From CAZKBP01 sp964551015 (GTDB lineage Bacteria; Bacteroidota; Bacteroidia; Cytophagales; Microscillaceae), in contig CAZKBP010000001.1 of NCBI GenBank assembly GCA_964551015.1, forward strand, positions 372,001 to 436,000: 64,000 nucleotides of DNA, given 5' to 3'. The notes under the pieces are model-generated. The model did not search any database. It was not told the origin of the DNA and worked only from the letters and a program-made list of their open reading frames with translations. The position numbers and the translations under genes are program-made. Below, piece after piece: positions 27,328 to 36,938 of this stretch; the stretch's first letter is position 1; every line of letters begins with the position of its first letter.

Positions 27328-27394
27328 TAGCCTTCAGTCAAATATGCTTTATCGGCATTAAACAAAAGCGTAAATAACCAAAGGCTGAAGGCTA
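27328..27394. terminator. Long-loop inverted repeat between convergent genes
   Basis: TAGCCTTCAG (27328-27337) and CTGAAGGCTA (27385-27394) are perfect complements separated by 47 bases, between the convergent TlpA-like and SerB-SerA genes. It may be a shared terminator, but no long T tract follows on either strand. Confidence 0.35.
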
Positions 27395-27405
27395 TAAGCT
27401 AAATA

Positions 27406-29301
27406 CTAATACAGCACCCGAAACTTGATGGTGTTGGGAATATCTTTTAAGTCTTGAATCAATTGCTTATCGTATTCTCGGTCAATATCCGTGATGACAT
27501 AACCTACTTTCTCGTTGGTTTTGAGATATTGCCCCAAGATATTCGCATTATTTTTGGCGAAAGCCTGATTCATTTTCGCCAAAATACCCGATACATTCTC
27601 GTGCACGTGGATCAAACGGTGGGCATTTTTTTGCTCAGGTAGTTGCAAATTAGGAAAATTCACACTGCCGTAGGTATCTCCTTTGTTTACATAGTTGATG
27701 ATGCGCCCTGGCACAAACTCGCCAATATTCTCCTGCGCTTCCTGCGTGCTTCCACCGATGTGCGGGGTAAGAATCAGATTGGGCAAGCCCCGGAGTTCGG
27801 AGACAAATTCGTCGTCATTGCTCTTAGGCTCTACGGGATAGACATCAATGCTGGCTCCACGTACTTTGCCACGCTCAATGGCTGCTTTCAAAGCGGGAAT
27901 ATCCACTACGAAGCCTCGACTCAGATTCATGAAAATAACGCCGTCTTTCATCATCTCAAAATGCTCTGTGCGGATGATATTCTCATTTTCTGGCCGACCG
28001 TCTACGTGCAAGGTGATAATATCTACGGTCTGGAAAAGTTCTTCTAAACTGCTACACTTGGTGGCATTACCCAAGGCTAGTCTTTCCACGATATCGTAGT
28101 AGTAGACGTCTAGCCCGAGGTTTTCGGCCAAGACCGAAAGCTGTGCCCCAATATTTCCATAACCGACAATACCCAACTTTTTGCCTCGGATTTCATTACT
28201 ATTTTTGGCAGATTTTTTCCATTTTCCCTGATGCATCATCTGGGATACATCGGGGATATTACGCATCAGCATAACCATTTGACCGATCGCCAACTCCACC
28301 ACGCTACGGGTATTACTGAAAGGCGCGTTAAACACGACGATACCTTTTTCCAGACAGGTATCTAAGTCAATTTGGTTTGTGCCGATACAAAAAGCCCCGA
28401 TGAGCATCAGTTTATTAGCATTTTCCAGTACCCGAGCGGTAATTTGGGTTTTGGAGCGGATGCCGATGACGGAGACATTTTTGATCTTTTCTATCAATTC
28501 ATCTTCGGTCAAGGCGCGTCCAATGACTTCTAGATTGTAGCCTTCTTCCTGAAAAATAGCTTCGGCTTTGGGGTGAATATTTTCTAAAAGGAGAACATTA
28601 ATGCGATTCTTAGGGTAGGAGAGAGCCATGGGCAATTTGTGTATGTATAAAAATTCTTCTAGAGAAGGGGCGATGTGGTCGGCTTTTTCGGAGACAATAT
28701 CACGGGCAATGTTTTCGGTGAAGGCATAAAACTTATTGGCCAAACCAGCTTCTCTAATTTCATAATCTGTGTAGCCGTCTCCAATCACATAAACATCTCC
28801 TTGTAGGTTCAATGTTTTCAATTGCTGTACTTTTCCCTTGTCCTGAGCTAGAATACAGTCTCCATCGCAGCCGATAATCTCCCCGTTTTCATCGAAGAGA
28901 AAAGAATTGGCGAAGACATTTTCTGGCTTGATCCCGTACTCGGTTACGATGGGGATGATAAATTCCTTAAAACCATTGGAAATGATGAAGATGCGTTCGG
29001 CGTAATCTTCTAAAAAAGCCTTGTTCCGTTGGAAAGAATTAGAAACTTGGTCACGCAGACGATCAATCAAGCGTGGCAAATGATCGCGATTGGCTTTGAG
29101 CAAGCGAATCCGCTGCGCCAGAGAGTCGGCCAAAGAAATTTTGCCCTCCATACCCAAATGGGTGATTTTTTGAATCTCATTGACAATATAATCCTGCTGA
29201 GGGGAGCCTTCTAAGGCAATTCTAGCCAGTTCGTCCAGCCCTTCTACTTTTGTAAAAGTGCTGTCAAAATCTATGATAATGTAAGGTTTTCCGTTTTCCA
29301 T
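27406..29301 (-). CDS. serA: SerB-SerA fusion: HAD phosphatase plus D-3-phosphoglycerate dehydrogenase
   Basis: The 631-residue protein joins two serine-pathway enzymes. Residues about 1-225 form a HAD phosphatase with nucleophile Asp11 in DFDST and a VIGDGYTDYEI motif, resembling phosphoserine phosphatase. Residues about 232-550 form a D-2-hydroxyacid dehydrogenase (GIVGYGNIGAQ Rossmann motif, HVDGRPENENII, a PHIGGST active-site His). The last 70 residues form an ACT domain (HENVSGILAKMNQAF) for serine feedback. The middle step, SerC, is not in the window. This architecture is known in Bacteroidota. Gene symbol is given for the dehydrogenase part. Confidence 0.88.
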   Translation of the reverse strand: MENGKPYIIIDFDSTFTKVEGLDELARIALEGSPQQDYIVNEIQKITHLGMEGKISLADSLAQRIRLLKANRDHLPRLIDRLRDQVSNSFQRNKAFLEDYAERIFIISNGFKEFIIPIVTEYGIKPENVFANSFLFDENGEIIGCDGDCILAQDKGKVQQLKTLNLQGDVYVIGDGYTDYEIREAGLANKFYAFTENIARDIVSEKADHIAPSLEEFLYIHKLPMALSYPKNRINVLLLENIHPKAEAIFQEEGYNLEVIGRALTEDELIEKIKNVSVIGIRSKTQITARVLENANKLMLIGAFCIGTNQIDLDTCLEKGIVVFNAPFSNTRSVVELAIGQMVMLMRNIPDVSQMMHQGKWKKSAKNSNEIRGKKLGIVGYGNIGAQLSVLAENLGLDVYYYDIVERLALGNATKCSSLEELFQTVDIITLHVDGRPENENIIRTEHFEMMKDGVIFMNLSRGFVVDIPALKAAIERGKVRGASIDVYPVEPKSNDDEFVSELRGLPNLILTPHIGGSTQEAQENIGEFVPGRIINYVNKGDTYGSVNFPNLQLPEQKNAHRLIHVHENVSGILAKMNQAFAKNNANILGQYLKTNEKVGYVITDIDREYDKQLIQDLKDIPNTIKFRVLY

Positions 29302-29479
29302 GAGAGACTTTGGAATTTAGATGAAGGTGCTAAATTAGCTTCCACTAATAGAATGTTGTAAATTTGGATAAGTACAAATTTAAGAAGTTCCGAGAGATTC
29401 ATAGAACTTACCCAAAATCTCTTGGATTAATCAAAGTAGATATTAATAGTATTATAATTTAAGACCAAAACCTCGAGAA

Positions 29480-30061
29480 ATGCTTGGACTAAAACTACCC
29501 ACTGACCCACGATGGGTAAATATCGCCGAAAAAAATATTGCCGAAATTTTAATTGATCATGCCTATTGTGAGCAAAAAGCGGCCTCCAGTTGTATCTCCA
29601 TGATCGTACAATACCCAGACCGTGAGAAATTGATAGAAGTACTCAGTCCGGTAGTAACCGAAGAATGGGGGCACTTTAGAATGGTCTTGCGAGAGATGAA
29701 AAAACGAAGTATTCCTCTGGGAAGACCTCGCAAGGATGAATATGTGGCCAAGCTCAGCCAACTTGTCCGAAAAGGAGGCTCCGTAGAACATAGACTCATG
29801 GATCAACTCTTGGTCAACGCGCTGATTGAAGCACGGAGTTGTGAGCGCTTTCGTTTGCTTTCCCTCCATATCGCCGATGAAGAGCTCAAGCAATTTTACC
29901 ACGACTTGATGATCTCAGAAGCTAATCACTACGTAAATTTTGTCAAACTGGCCAAAGAATACATGCCCGAAGCCACCGTAGATCAACGCCTGCAGGAAAT
30001 GCTAGCCGCCGAGGCCGAGATTATCCGTAGCCTAGAGCTCAGAAGCGATCGAATGCATTAA
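29480..30061 (+). CDS. miaE: tRNA-(ms2io6A)-hydroxylase
   Basis: The 193-residue ferritin-like protein matches MiaE: start LGLKLPTDPRWVN, di-iron ligands in the helices (EILIDHAYCEQKAA, EEWGHFRMVLREM, LIEARSCERFRLL, EANHYVNFVKLA), and a typical length. MiaE oxidises ms2i6A at position 37 in tRNA using a non-haem di-iron centre and oxygen. The gene is alone and ends in a strong bidirectional terminator. Confidence 0.95.
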   Translation: MLGLKLPTDPRWVNIAEKNIAEILIDHAYCEQKAASSCISMIVQYPDREKLIEVLSPVVTEEWGHFRMVLREMKKRSIPLGRPRKDEYVAKLSQLVRKGGSVEHRLMDQLLVNALIEARSCERFRLLSLHIADEELKQFYHDLMISEANHYVNFVKLAKEYMPEATVDQRLQEMLAAEAEIIRSLELRSDRMH

Positions 30062-30086
30062 AGAGTACTTGGGTTTTAGTTATTAG

Positions 30087-30129
30087 TTTCCCCAAATCGG
30101 TGTGAGTTGCTTACACTAATTTGGGGAAA
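30087..30129. terminator. Bidirectional terminator between miaE and the REC-TrxR-like gene
   Basis: Perfect 11-base arms TTTCCCCAAAT (30087-30097) and ATTTGGGGAAA (30119-30129), with a second inner stem (GTGT with ACAC), lie between the convergent stops at 30061 and 30151. The A/T-rich outer arms can serve both strands. Confidence 0.8.
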
Positions 30130-30150
30130 GATATAACACACAAATGCTTT

Positions 30151-31809
30151 CTAAACCAAGGCTAGGTACTCGTGCACGAATTTAATCGCCATGGCTCCTT
30201 CTCCTACGGCAGAAGCTACTCGGTTCATGGCATTGGCGCGTACATCACCTGCTGCAAAGATGCCCGGGCAGGAAGTCTCGAGCAGAAAGGGCTCTCGGTT
30301 TTCCTTCCAGACTTTCTTGAAATCATCTTGGTTCATCAAATCCCTTCCCGTGAGGATAAAGCCTCTTTTATTTTTAATAATATTCAAATGAAGCCATTCA
30401 GTGTAAGGGCGAGCCCCGATGAAGATGAACAAAGCACCTGCCTCTACCTCTTTTTCCGTTTGTTGGTGATTGTCTCGCAGGGTGAGCTTGTTCAGGCGGT
30501 TTTCTCCACTAGCACTCACAACTTCGGTGCAGGTAAGTAAGGTAATATTTTCGGTTCGGTCTATTTGGTCAATTAAATATTGAGACATAGAGTAGGAAAG
30601 GCTGTCCTTGCGAATCGTGATGTATACATTCTTGGCAAATTTAGCCAGATACATGGCGGCCTGTCCAGCCGAATTGCCCCCTCCGACGATATAAACATCC
30701 TGATTTTTGCAGGCATTGGCTTCGGTTGTAGCGGCTCCATAATACACACCAGCTCCGGTAAATTGCTCGATTGTTTCGGTTTCTAGCTTACGATAATCAA
30801 CCCCGGTGGTAATGACAATGGTACGCGTGTTGATCTCTGAGCCATCTCCTAGGGTAATAATTTTGTATTGATCCTGCGTTTTGATATCGGTAACCTCTTG
30901 GGGCACTAGGAATTCTACGCCGAAGCGCTGTGCCTGAGAGATGGCTTTGTGGGTCAGTTCTGATCCGCTCAGTCCTTTGGGAAATCCTAGATAATTCTCA
31001 ATCCGTGAACTCGTACCCGCCTGCCCACCGGGGGCTCTTTTTTCTACCAATAAGGTTTTCAAACCTTCCGAGCCTCCGTATACACCCGCGGCTAATCCGG
31101 CCGGGCCAGCTCCGATAATCACCACGTCATAGAGTGTATCTTGGGCTTTAGATTTGAGTCCCACTTTTTCGCCTAATTCTATGATGGTTGGATTGACTAA
31201 ATGAGAACCATCTTCAAAAAAAACAGCGGGAAGATCCTTAGAGTCAATCTGAGCGAGTTTGGTCATTTCTTGTGCCTTATCACTCACCTCGATATCTAGC
31301 CACTGGTAAGGCTTAAGATTACCCGCCAAAAAATCTTTAATCTGATGGGATTTGGGAGACCATTGGTAGCCTACTACTCTAATACCTTCAAAATCAGGAC
31401 GATAATAAAACTGCCAAGTGTCCAGCAGCTCGTCTATCATGGGATAGAGTGTTTCTTCAGGAGGATCCCAAGGCTTCATAAAATAATAATCTAATTGCAC
31501 ATCATTGATGGCCTTGATTGCGGCGTCTGTGTCCGAATAAGCGGTCAATAGGGCGCGTTTTGCCTCTGGGTACAATGCCCGGGCTTTTTCCAAAAACTCT
31601 ACGCCTAGCATCTCTGGCATCCGCTGATCAGAAAGAAACAGCGCTACCACCTCATTTTTGAGCTTAAGGTCTTTCAAATAATCAAGTGCCTCTTTGGCCG
31701 AACTCGTATCCAGCACTCTGTAATCTTTATATTGTTTCCGTAAATCCCTTTTTACCGCTCTAAGTACCTGTGGATCATCGTCCACCACGAATAAGATGGG
31801 TTTTTTCAT
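30151..31809 (-). CDS. Response regulator - glutaredoxin-like - thioredoxin-reductase-like fusion lacking redox cysteines
   Basis: The 552-residue protein has three parts. Residues 1-130 form a REC receiver with Asp10/Asp11, phosphoacceptor Asp61 in LSDQRMP, Thr89 and Lys112. Residues about 140-215 look like a glutaredoxin fold, but the CPxC site reads SPKS (151-154). Residues about 225-552 form a thioredoxin-reductase-like FAD/NAD(P) domain (GAGPAGLA 233-240; GGGNSAG 376-382), where the usual CxxC is replaced by GAAT (358-361). The flavin domain can still bind FAD and NADPH but not relay electrons via a CxxC. Fusions of a sensor or receiver to such domains occur in several phyla; no histidine kinase is nearby. 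Confidence 0.88.
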   Translation of the reverse strand: MKKPILFVVDDDPQVLRAVKRDLRKQYKDYRVLDTSSAKEALDYLKDLKLKNEVVALFLSDQRMPEMLGVEFLEKARALYPEAKRALLTAYSDTDAAIKAINDVQLDYYFMKPWDPPEETLYPMIDELLDTWQFYYRPDFEGIRVVGYQWSPKSHQIKDFLAGNLKPYQWLDIEVSDKAQEMTKLAQIDSKDLPAVFFEDGSHLVNPTIIELGEKVGLKSKAQDTLYDVVIIGAGPAGLAAGVYGGSEGLKTLLVEKRAPGGQAGTSSRIENYLGFPKGLSGSELTHKAISQAQRFGVEFLVPQEVTDIKTQDQYKIITLGDGSEINTRTIVITTGVDYRKLETETIEQFTGAGVYYGAATTEANACKNQDVYIVGGGNSAGQAAMYLAKFAKNVYITIRKDSLSYSMSQYLIDQIDRTENITLLTCTEVVSASGENRLNKLTLRDNHQQTEKEVEAGALFIFIGARPYTEWLHLNIIKNKRGFILTGRDLMNQDDFKKVWKENREPFLLETSCPGIFAAGDVRANAMNRVASAVGEGAMAIKFVHEYLALV

Positions 31810-32028
31810 TGCTGTTGGCTCAAGATTTTAATTTTTACTAAAAGTAGCGATTATCCTTTTGATCACAAAATGTAAATAGAGACTCAAAAGTATATTTCGT
31901 GAACTCCTCTATGGAGAGCTTCCACGAAAAATAGTCGTTTACATTGGAATTAAATTGTAAACTTGGGCGTGAATATCTTGGAATAGCCAAGACGGCGGTA
32001 ACCTCAGTCAATCATTCGTAAATTGTAA

Positions 32029-32727
32029 TTAAAGCAGAGTCTCGAACCAAGATTGCCAAGAACCACGAAAGCTCGGATAGTCAAGTGCCTGCTGTATTTC
32101 TTGTGTGAATCTAGCTCTGGGAATAGATTTAGCCCCCAAACTAGCGAGATGCTGGGTGTATACCTGGCAATCCACTAACTCAAAATTTCTGCTTTGTAGC
32201 TCGAGTACCAATGAAATAAACCCTGCTTTGGAAGCATTGCTTACTCGACTAAACATGGATTCTCCAAAAAAACATCTACCCAAGGACACACCGTACAAGC
32301 CGCCCACCAATTCTCCATCTTCCCAGACCTCGATGGAATGCGCATAGCCTTCCTCGTGCAACTTCTGATAGGCCATCTGCATATCAGGGGTGATCCAAGT
32401 TCCTTCTTGCCCAGGCCTGGGGATGTGACGACAATGGCTGATGACCTCCGAAAAATGCTGGTCAGCCGTGATTTGAAATTGTTTTCTGCGCAATATTTGC
32501 TTCATACTTTTTGATACCTTGATATCCTCAGGGTAAAGTACAAAACGAGGATTAGGCGCCCACCAAATAATGGGTTCATCTTGCGAAAACCAGGGGAAAA
32601 TACCTGATCTGTAAGCAAGTAAAAGCCTAGCGGGTGAAAGATCGCCACCAATGGCCAAAATACCGTATTCATCTGCCTGTTCTACAGGCGGAAAAAAAAG
32701 TTCTTCTCCTAAAAAATAATAACTCAT
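32029..32727 (-). CDS. aat: Leucyl/phenylalanyl-tRNA--protein transferase
   Basis: The 232-residue protein carries LLAYRSGIFPWFSQDEPIIWWAPNPRFVL, the Aat signature, then GTWITPDMQMAYQKLHEEGYAHSIE and VGGLYGVSLGRCFFGESMFSR. It attaches Leu or Phe to N-terminal Lys/Arg of proteins, marking them for ClpAP degradation by the N-end rule. Length and start are normal. It is single and divergent from the caspase gene. Confidence 0.96.
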   Translation of the reverse strand: MSYYFLGEELFFPPVEQADEYGILAIGGDLSPARLLLAYRSGIFPWFSQDEPIIWWAPNPRFVLYPEDIKVSKSMKQILRRKQFQITADQHFSEVISHCRHIPRPGQEGTWITPDMQMAYQKLHEEGYAHSIEVWEDGELVGGLYGVSLGRCFFGESMFSRVSNASKAGFISLVLELQSRNFELVDCQVYTQHLASLGAKSIPRARFTQEIQQALDYPSFRGSWQSWFETLL

Positions 32728-32877
32728 CTCAGCAATTTGCTCATTTTTGAGTCTGCTCTTGTTTTTATTAATCTTGATTTTTGATATAATCTAGTGCTTA
32801 TTAAACTTTATCGCAAATAATAAAGTAAGTATAATAACATTAAAATCCTGAGTTAATCCCAATCAAAGCATCTCGAG

Positions 32878-35800
32878 ATGAAAACACAATTCAAGCAAGC
32901 AAGTCAGTTTCTGCTTCTGTGGCTTAATATTTGGGTCTATGGAACCCTTCAGGCTCAAGATACGCCTCGCCTGATTATAGATCCTTACGGACACGCCTCC
33001 ATGGTTCGGGAGGTCATTTTTACTGCCGATGGACAGAGCCTAATCTCCTTATCTGACGATAAAACGATTCGTATCTGGAATATTCAAAACGGTGAGATTA
33101 CCAAAACCATCAGAGGGCAAGTAGGTGAGGGCTCCGAAGGAAAGCTATATGCCGGAACTTTATCCCCAGATGGTAAATACCTAGCCGTGGGAGGGTGGAC
33201 TGCCTACAATAATGATAAAGAATACGGTCGGATTCGTCTGATTAATCTGACCAAAGGCGAAATAGACTATATTCTCACGGGACATACGGATGTGGTAAAT
33301 ACCCTCGACTTCTCAGCAGACGGAAAATATCTAGTCAGCGGAAGTGCCGATAAAAGCCTGCGCGTATGGAAGGTAGACGATGGAGAACCTGAACTATTGG
33401 CCGTACTCAAAGAACATACAGGCAGTATCCAGCACGTGAAATTTCTTAATAGCAAAAAGGTCGTTTCTGTTTCTTATGACGGCACAGGGATCATCTGGGA
33501 CTGGTCTAACAATCGGGTCGATAAGAAGCTGGAAAGACACACAGATCGAGTGAGCGCGCTTGACTGTTCGCCCAATGGCCAGTATATCGCCACGGGAGGC
33601 TATGATAATTTGGTGATGCTTTGGGATGAAAAAGGCAACTACATCAAGACGCTCACCGAAATGGAAGGTTCTGTTTACACGCTATCTTTCTCGAGTAACA
33701 GTGAAAAACTGGTGGTGCACGGCACGAGAGGCGTGACCGCGAAAGTATTTAGTGTTCCTTCTGGCACCGAAATCAGCAGTTTTGACAAGCACGACAATAC
33801 CGTGGTCTCTTCTGATTTTTTTAAAAATGAACTAGTGGCCACCGCCGGAGGGGACGATAATGATATTTACATCTGGGAGGCAAACACGGGTAAATTGAAA
33901 CAACATATGGTAGGAAGAGGCTACACCAAACGCTCCGTAGCTTTTGCCCGACAAGGTTTGAAGATCGCTTTTGGCAATACTTGGGGGGGGCGTAATGGGG
34001 AAGGCCCCTTAGAGATGACTTTTGACTTTGGAAAGATGGAACTCGATGAACAAGAACCCTTGTCCAGTAATTACCAAAAAGCCACAACGAGCTATCAGGG
34101 AGAGGAATTAGAGTTTGTGGATAAATTAAACTTGAAAATTCCCGGCGGAGCAACCATCTCACCCTCTGAATCCTCAGATGGTTGGCTACGTTCTTACACT
34201 TTTACCCCAGAAGGAAATGTCATCACGGGTAATAATTACACGCTCAAGATGTATGACCAACAAGGGGAAGAACTGAAAGAATTTATAGGACACACCGGGG
34301 AGGTATGGGCTTTATCTATTTCTAAGGATGGCTCTCTCTTGGCCACTGCGGGAGGAGATCAAACCCTGAGAATCTGGAGCCTAGAAGAAGAGGGGGAGGT
34401 CGTTTCGGTGGCAGAAACTTACACGCACCCCTCGTGGGTAGACATTTGGCGTAAAAACCAATGGGTCAAGCTCGCCGAAGAAAAGAGCAAGGAAGCTTGG
34501 TTAAAAATCACGGAAAAACTGGGAAAAATTAATTACCAAAAGGATTCTACCACGATTCGCAATTATTATGAAAAGTATATCAAGAATCGCTCTACGGAGA
34601 TCAAACCCCTGCTCACACTTTTTATTGCTTCCGACCAAGAATGGGTAGGCTGGACTCCTCAGGGCTATTACGCCGCGTCTACCGGTGGTGAAAAATACAT
34701 TGGCTGGCATATCAATCAGGGTATCAATAAGCTGGGAGCTTATTACCCATTGGCTACTTTCCGAAAAAAATATTATAAACCCGAACTAGTGCAATTAATC
34801 TTGGAAATGGGTTCCTTTGAAGCTGCCCTCCAAGAATATAATCAAGATCAAGGGCAGGATATTGTCCACGAAAATATCATGAGCAACCTCCCTCCCAAAA
34901 TTGAATGGATCACTCCAGAAGCTAGTGATACAGAGGTGAAAGGAAATAAATATATAGTCAAGGCGCGGGTTACTTCCGATGTAGAAATTAATCAGGTCAA
35001 GTTATTGGTAAATGGCCGTACTGTTTCCAATCAGCGTGGTTTTGACGTAGTAAGCGCAGATTCTCCTACCGAAAAAAATATCAACTACGAAGTAACCCTG
35101 ACGGCTCCTGAAAATGTGCTCTCCATTTTTGCTGCCAATCAAAACTCAGCCATCTTGTCAGAGGAACGCCTGCTTAAACTTTCTCCTCAAACGATCGAGA
35201 GCCAAACCTCAGGACAAGATATGGACTTGCCCACGGACATGGTGAACTTTGGTTTCAAACCCAATCTGTATTTAATCAGCGTAGGGGTTTCTGATTTTGA
35301 AGAAAGCGATTATAATCTGGATTTTGCTGACGATGACGCCGAGGCTATCAGCAAAATTTTTAAAACACAAGAAGGAAAATTATTCAAAAGCGTACAGACC
35401 AAGGTACTGACCAACGAGCAAGCCACCCGCGCTAATATCCTCGATGCCTTTTATTGGTTGGAAGAAAATACGACTCAAAACGACATGGCCATGATTTTTA
35501 TCGCTTCCCATGGTTTTAATGAAAGAGATAAGTTTTATATCCTTCCGCACGATGGTAAGCACGAGCGACTGCGTGCCACGGGGGTAGATTGGGCTGACTT
35601 TCAGGATGTACTCGGCAACCTGCCCTCCAAAGTGGTGCTTTTCTTGGATGCTTGCCACAGCGGACAATTAGCTAGTAACCTCAATACAAGAGGCATTGAG
35701 GTGAATACCATGGAAGCCATTCGTGAGATCACCTCGGCAGAGCACGGAGTAGTGGTGCTTTCGGCATCCACTGGTAACGAAAAATCTCTAGAAAATAAAG

Positions 35801-36006
35801 AATGGAATCACGGGGCTTTTACCTTGGCCTTGGTGAGAGCCTTGAAAGAGAAGAAAGCAGACATGGATCAAGATGGCATTGTCTATTTAAGAGAGCTAGA
35901 CTTTTTCGTGGCCGAAGAAGTGAAGAACTTAACCCGAGGAAAGCAACATCCTACCACCCAAAAACCAAGTACCATTAGTCGTCTGCCGCTTTTTCAAGTA
36001 AGATAA
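32878..36006 (+). CDS. Predicted exported WD40-repeat and caspase-like (C14) protein
   Basis: The 1042-residue protein has an N-terminal signal peptide ending near LQAQD (residue 28). WD40 repeats follow (about 35-345 and 440-510, with repeated DKTIRIWN, DKSLRVWK, DQTLRIWS ends), then a linker with an Ig-like part (about 660-770) and a caspase-like peptidase domain at about 790-1040. The catalytic pair is visible: His878 in ASHGF and Cys926 in DACHSG. Caspase-fold proteins cleave after basic or acidic residues and are usually cytoplasmic; the signal peptide here points outside the cytoplasm. The start is the first ATG after a stop, with a good upstream region. Confidence 0.9.
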   Translation: MKTQFKQASQFLLLWLNIWVYGTLQAQDTPRLIIDPYGHASMVREVIFTADGQSLISLSDDKTIRIWNIQNGEITKTIRGQVGEGSEGKLYAGTLSPDGKYLAVGGWTAYNNDKEYGRIRLINLTKGEIDYILTGHTDVVNTLDFSADGKYLVSGSADKSLRVWKVDDGEPELLAVLKEHTGSIQHVKFLNSKKVVSVSYDGTGIIWDWSNNRVDKKLERHTDRVSALDCSPNGQYIATGGYDNLVMLWDEKGNYIKTLTEMEGSVYTLSFSSNSEKLVVHGTRGVTAKVFSVPSGTEISSFDKHDNTVVSSDFFKNELVATAGGDDNDIYIWEANTGKLKQHMVGRGYTKRSVAFARQGLKIAFGNTWGGRNGEGPLEMTFDFGKMELDEQEPLSSNYQKATTSYQGEELEFVDKLNLKIPGGATISPSESSDGWLRSYTFTPEGNVITGNNYTLKMYDQQGEELKEFIGHTGEVWALSISKDGSLLATAGGDQTLRIWSLEEEGEVVSVAETYTHPSWVDIWRKNQWVKLAEEKSKEAWLKITEKLGKINYQKDSTTIRNYYEKYIKNRSTEIKPLLTLFIASDQEWVGWTPQGYYAASTGGEKYIGWHINQGINKLGAYYPLATFRKKYYKPELVQLILEMGSFEAALQEYNQDQGQDIVHENIMSNLPPKIEWITPEASDTEVKGNKYIVKARVTSDVEINQVKLLVNGRTVSNQRGFDVVSADSPTEKNINYEVTLTAPENVLSIFAANQNSAILSEERLLKLSPQTIESQTSGQDMDLPTDMVNFGFKPNLYLISVGVSDFEESDYNLDFADDDAEAISKIFKTQEGKLFKSVQTKVLTNEQATRANILDAFYWLEENTTQNDMAMIFIASHGFNERDKFYILPHDGKHERLRATGVDWADFQDVLGNLPSKVVLFLDACHSGQLASNLNTRGIEVNTMEAIREITSAEHGVVVLSASTGNEKSLENKEWNHGAFTLALVRALKEKKADMDQDGIVYLRELDFFVAEEVKNLTRGKQHPTTQKPSTISRLPLFQVR

Positions 36007-36045
36007 GCCAAGCGTGAAGTAAGCAAATCAACTTCTACAAATTAG

Positions 36046-36074
36046 GCACAGACTCCAGAGTCTGTGCTTTTTTT
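36046..36074 (+). terminator. Terminator after the WD40-caspase gene
   Basis: A perfect 10-base inverted repeat (GCACAGACTC at 36046-36055, GAGTCTGTGC at 36058-36067) with a 2-base loop is followed by seven T. It sits 40 bases after the stop and just before the end of the convergent 36073-36471 gene. Confidence 0.9.
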
Positions 36075-36471
36075 ATGGTTCAGTTTTGAGCCAGTGGATG
36101 GCCTCTGCCTGGTTGGAAAAAAACTCTCTTTTTTGAGAAACTTCTTTGGCTACGGCTGAATTTACTTGTTTAATGCCGAAGCGAGTAAAAACATCCTTGG
36201 GAGTGATAATGGCTCGTTTTACCTCCCAATTTTCGTGGCTAAATTGGATAGAGCGTTGGGCGGCGTATTCTTGATCTTCTGCACTGATTACCCGGTGTTC
36301 GGTAAGGTCGGTGAGGGTCTTGGTGATTTTCCGAGCAGCCATCAAATTCATGATAACGTCTACACCTTGGCAGAATTCCTCACTGGTAGTAAAGCCCTTC
36401 CAGGTGATGATAAGACCGGGGATATCATCTTCATAAACTACTTTCAAATAGTCAGTTTCATGTAGTATCAT
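36073..36471 (-). CDS. STAS/SpoIIAA-like hypothetical protein
   Basis: Starting at the internal ATG at 36471 (MILHETDYLKVVYEDD) gives 132 residues; the upstream ATG at 36507 would add 12 residues without domain similarity. The order strand, IITWKGFTTSEEF helix, DLTEHRVISAEDQEY, RAIITPKDVF, FFSNQAEAIHWLK fits the STAS/SEC14-like small proteins common in Cytophagales, whose role is unknown. No membrane segment. It overlaps the caspase terminator at its end. Confidence 0.65.
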   Translation of the reverse strand: MILHETDYLKVVYEDDIPGLIITWKGFTTSEEFCQGVDVIMNLMAARKITKTLTDLTEHRVISAEDQEYAAQRSIQFSHENWEVKRAIITPKDVFTRFGIKQVNSAVAKEVSQKREFFSNQAEAIHWLKTEP

Positions 36472-36617
36472 ACTTTGAAGCGTCTGAATTGGACTTTTAA
36501 TATACAAAGATATGATAGTACTGCATATTCGCGGAGGTTAAATTGCAGAATTAATTTTTCAGACAAGGAAAATATAGGAAGATTTTAAGGAGAAAGCTAA
36601 AAAATTGGATAATTAGC

Positions 36618-36923
36618 TTAGCGCTTGAAGACGACTTTTTCTAAGGCTAAAATCCGGTCTTCCACCTGAATAAGCTTATCTAATTGGTCAGCCACACGAA
36701 TCACCGAAAGCTTAATTTCACGCACCTCTAAATTGGTTTGGGCTTGTTGTTTTTTCAAGTCTCTGATCTCTACGTTTGTCTGGGCTTGTTGTTTTTTCAA
36801 GTCTCTGATTTCTAGATTGGTCTGATTTTGCTGTTTTTCCAAAGACTGAACCACACCGATCAGTTGATCTTGTTTTTTCAAAGATTCGCTGAGTAGTTCT
36901 ACGATTTTATCTTCGTTTTTCAT
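36618..36923 (-). CDS. Coiled-coil repeat protein, first of a tandem pair
   Basis: The 101-residue protein is almost all heptad coiled coil. An N-terminal MKNEDKIVELLSESLKKQDQ block is followed by repeated 14-residue units of the type QQAQTNxEIRDLKK (three copies; the DNA repeats of 42 bases are nearly identical). A C-terminal LSVIRVADQLDKLI then LALEKVVFKR block closes it. The next gene has the same ends with different internal repeats. Function unknown; the pattern resembles variable-length structural or bactofilin/tape-like proteins. No signal peptide. Confidence 0.75.
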   Translation of the reverse strand: MKNEDKIVELLSESLKKQDQLIGVVQSLEKQQNQTNLEIRDLKKQQAQTNVEIRDLKKQQAQTNLEVREIKLSVIRVADQLDKLIQVEDRILALEKVVFKR

Positions 36924-36938
36924 TGTAAAAATGAGTAT

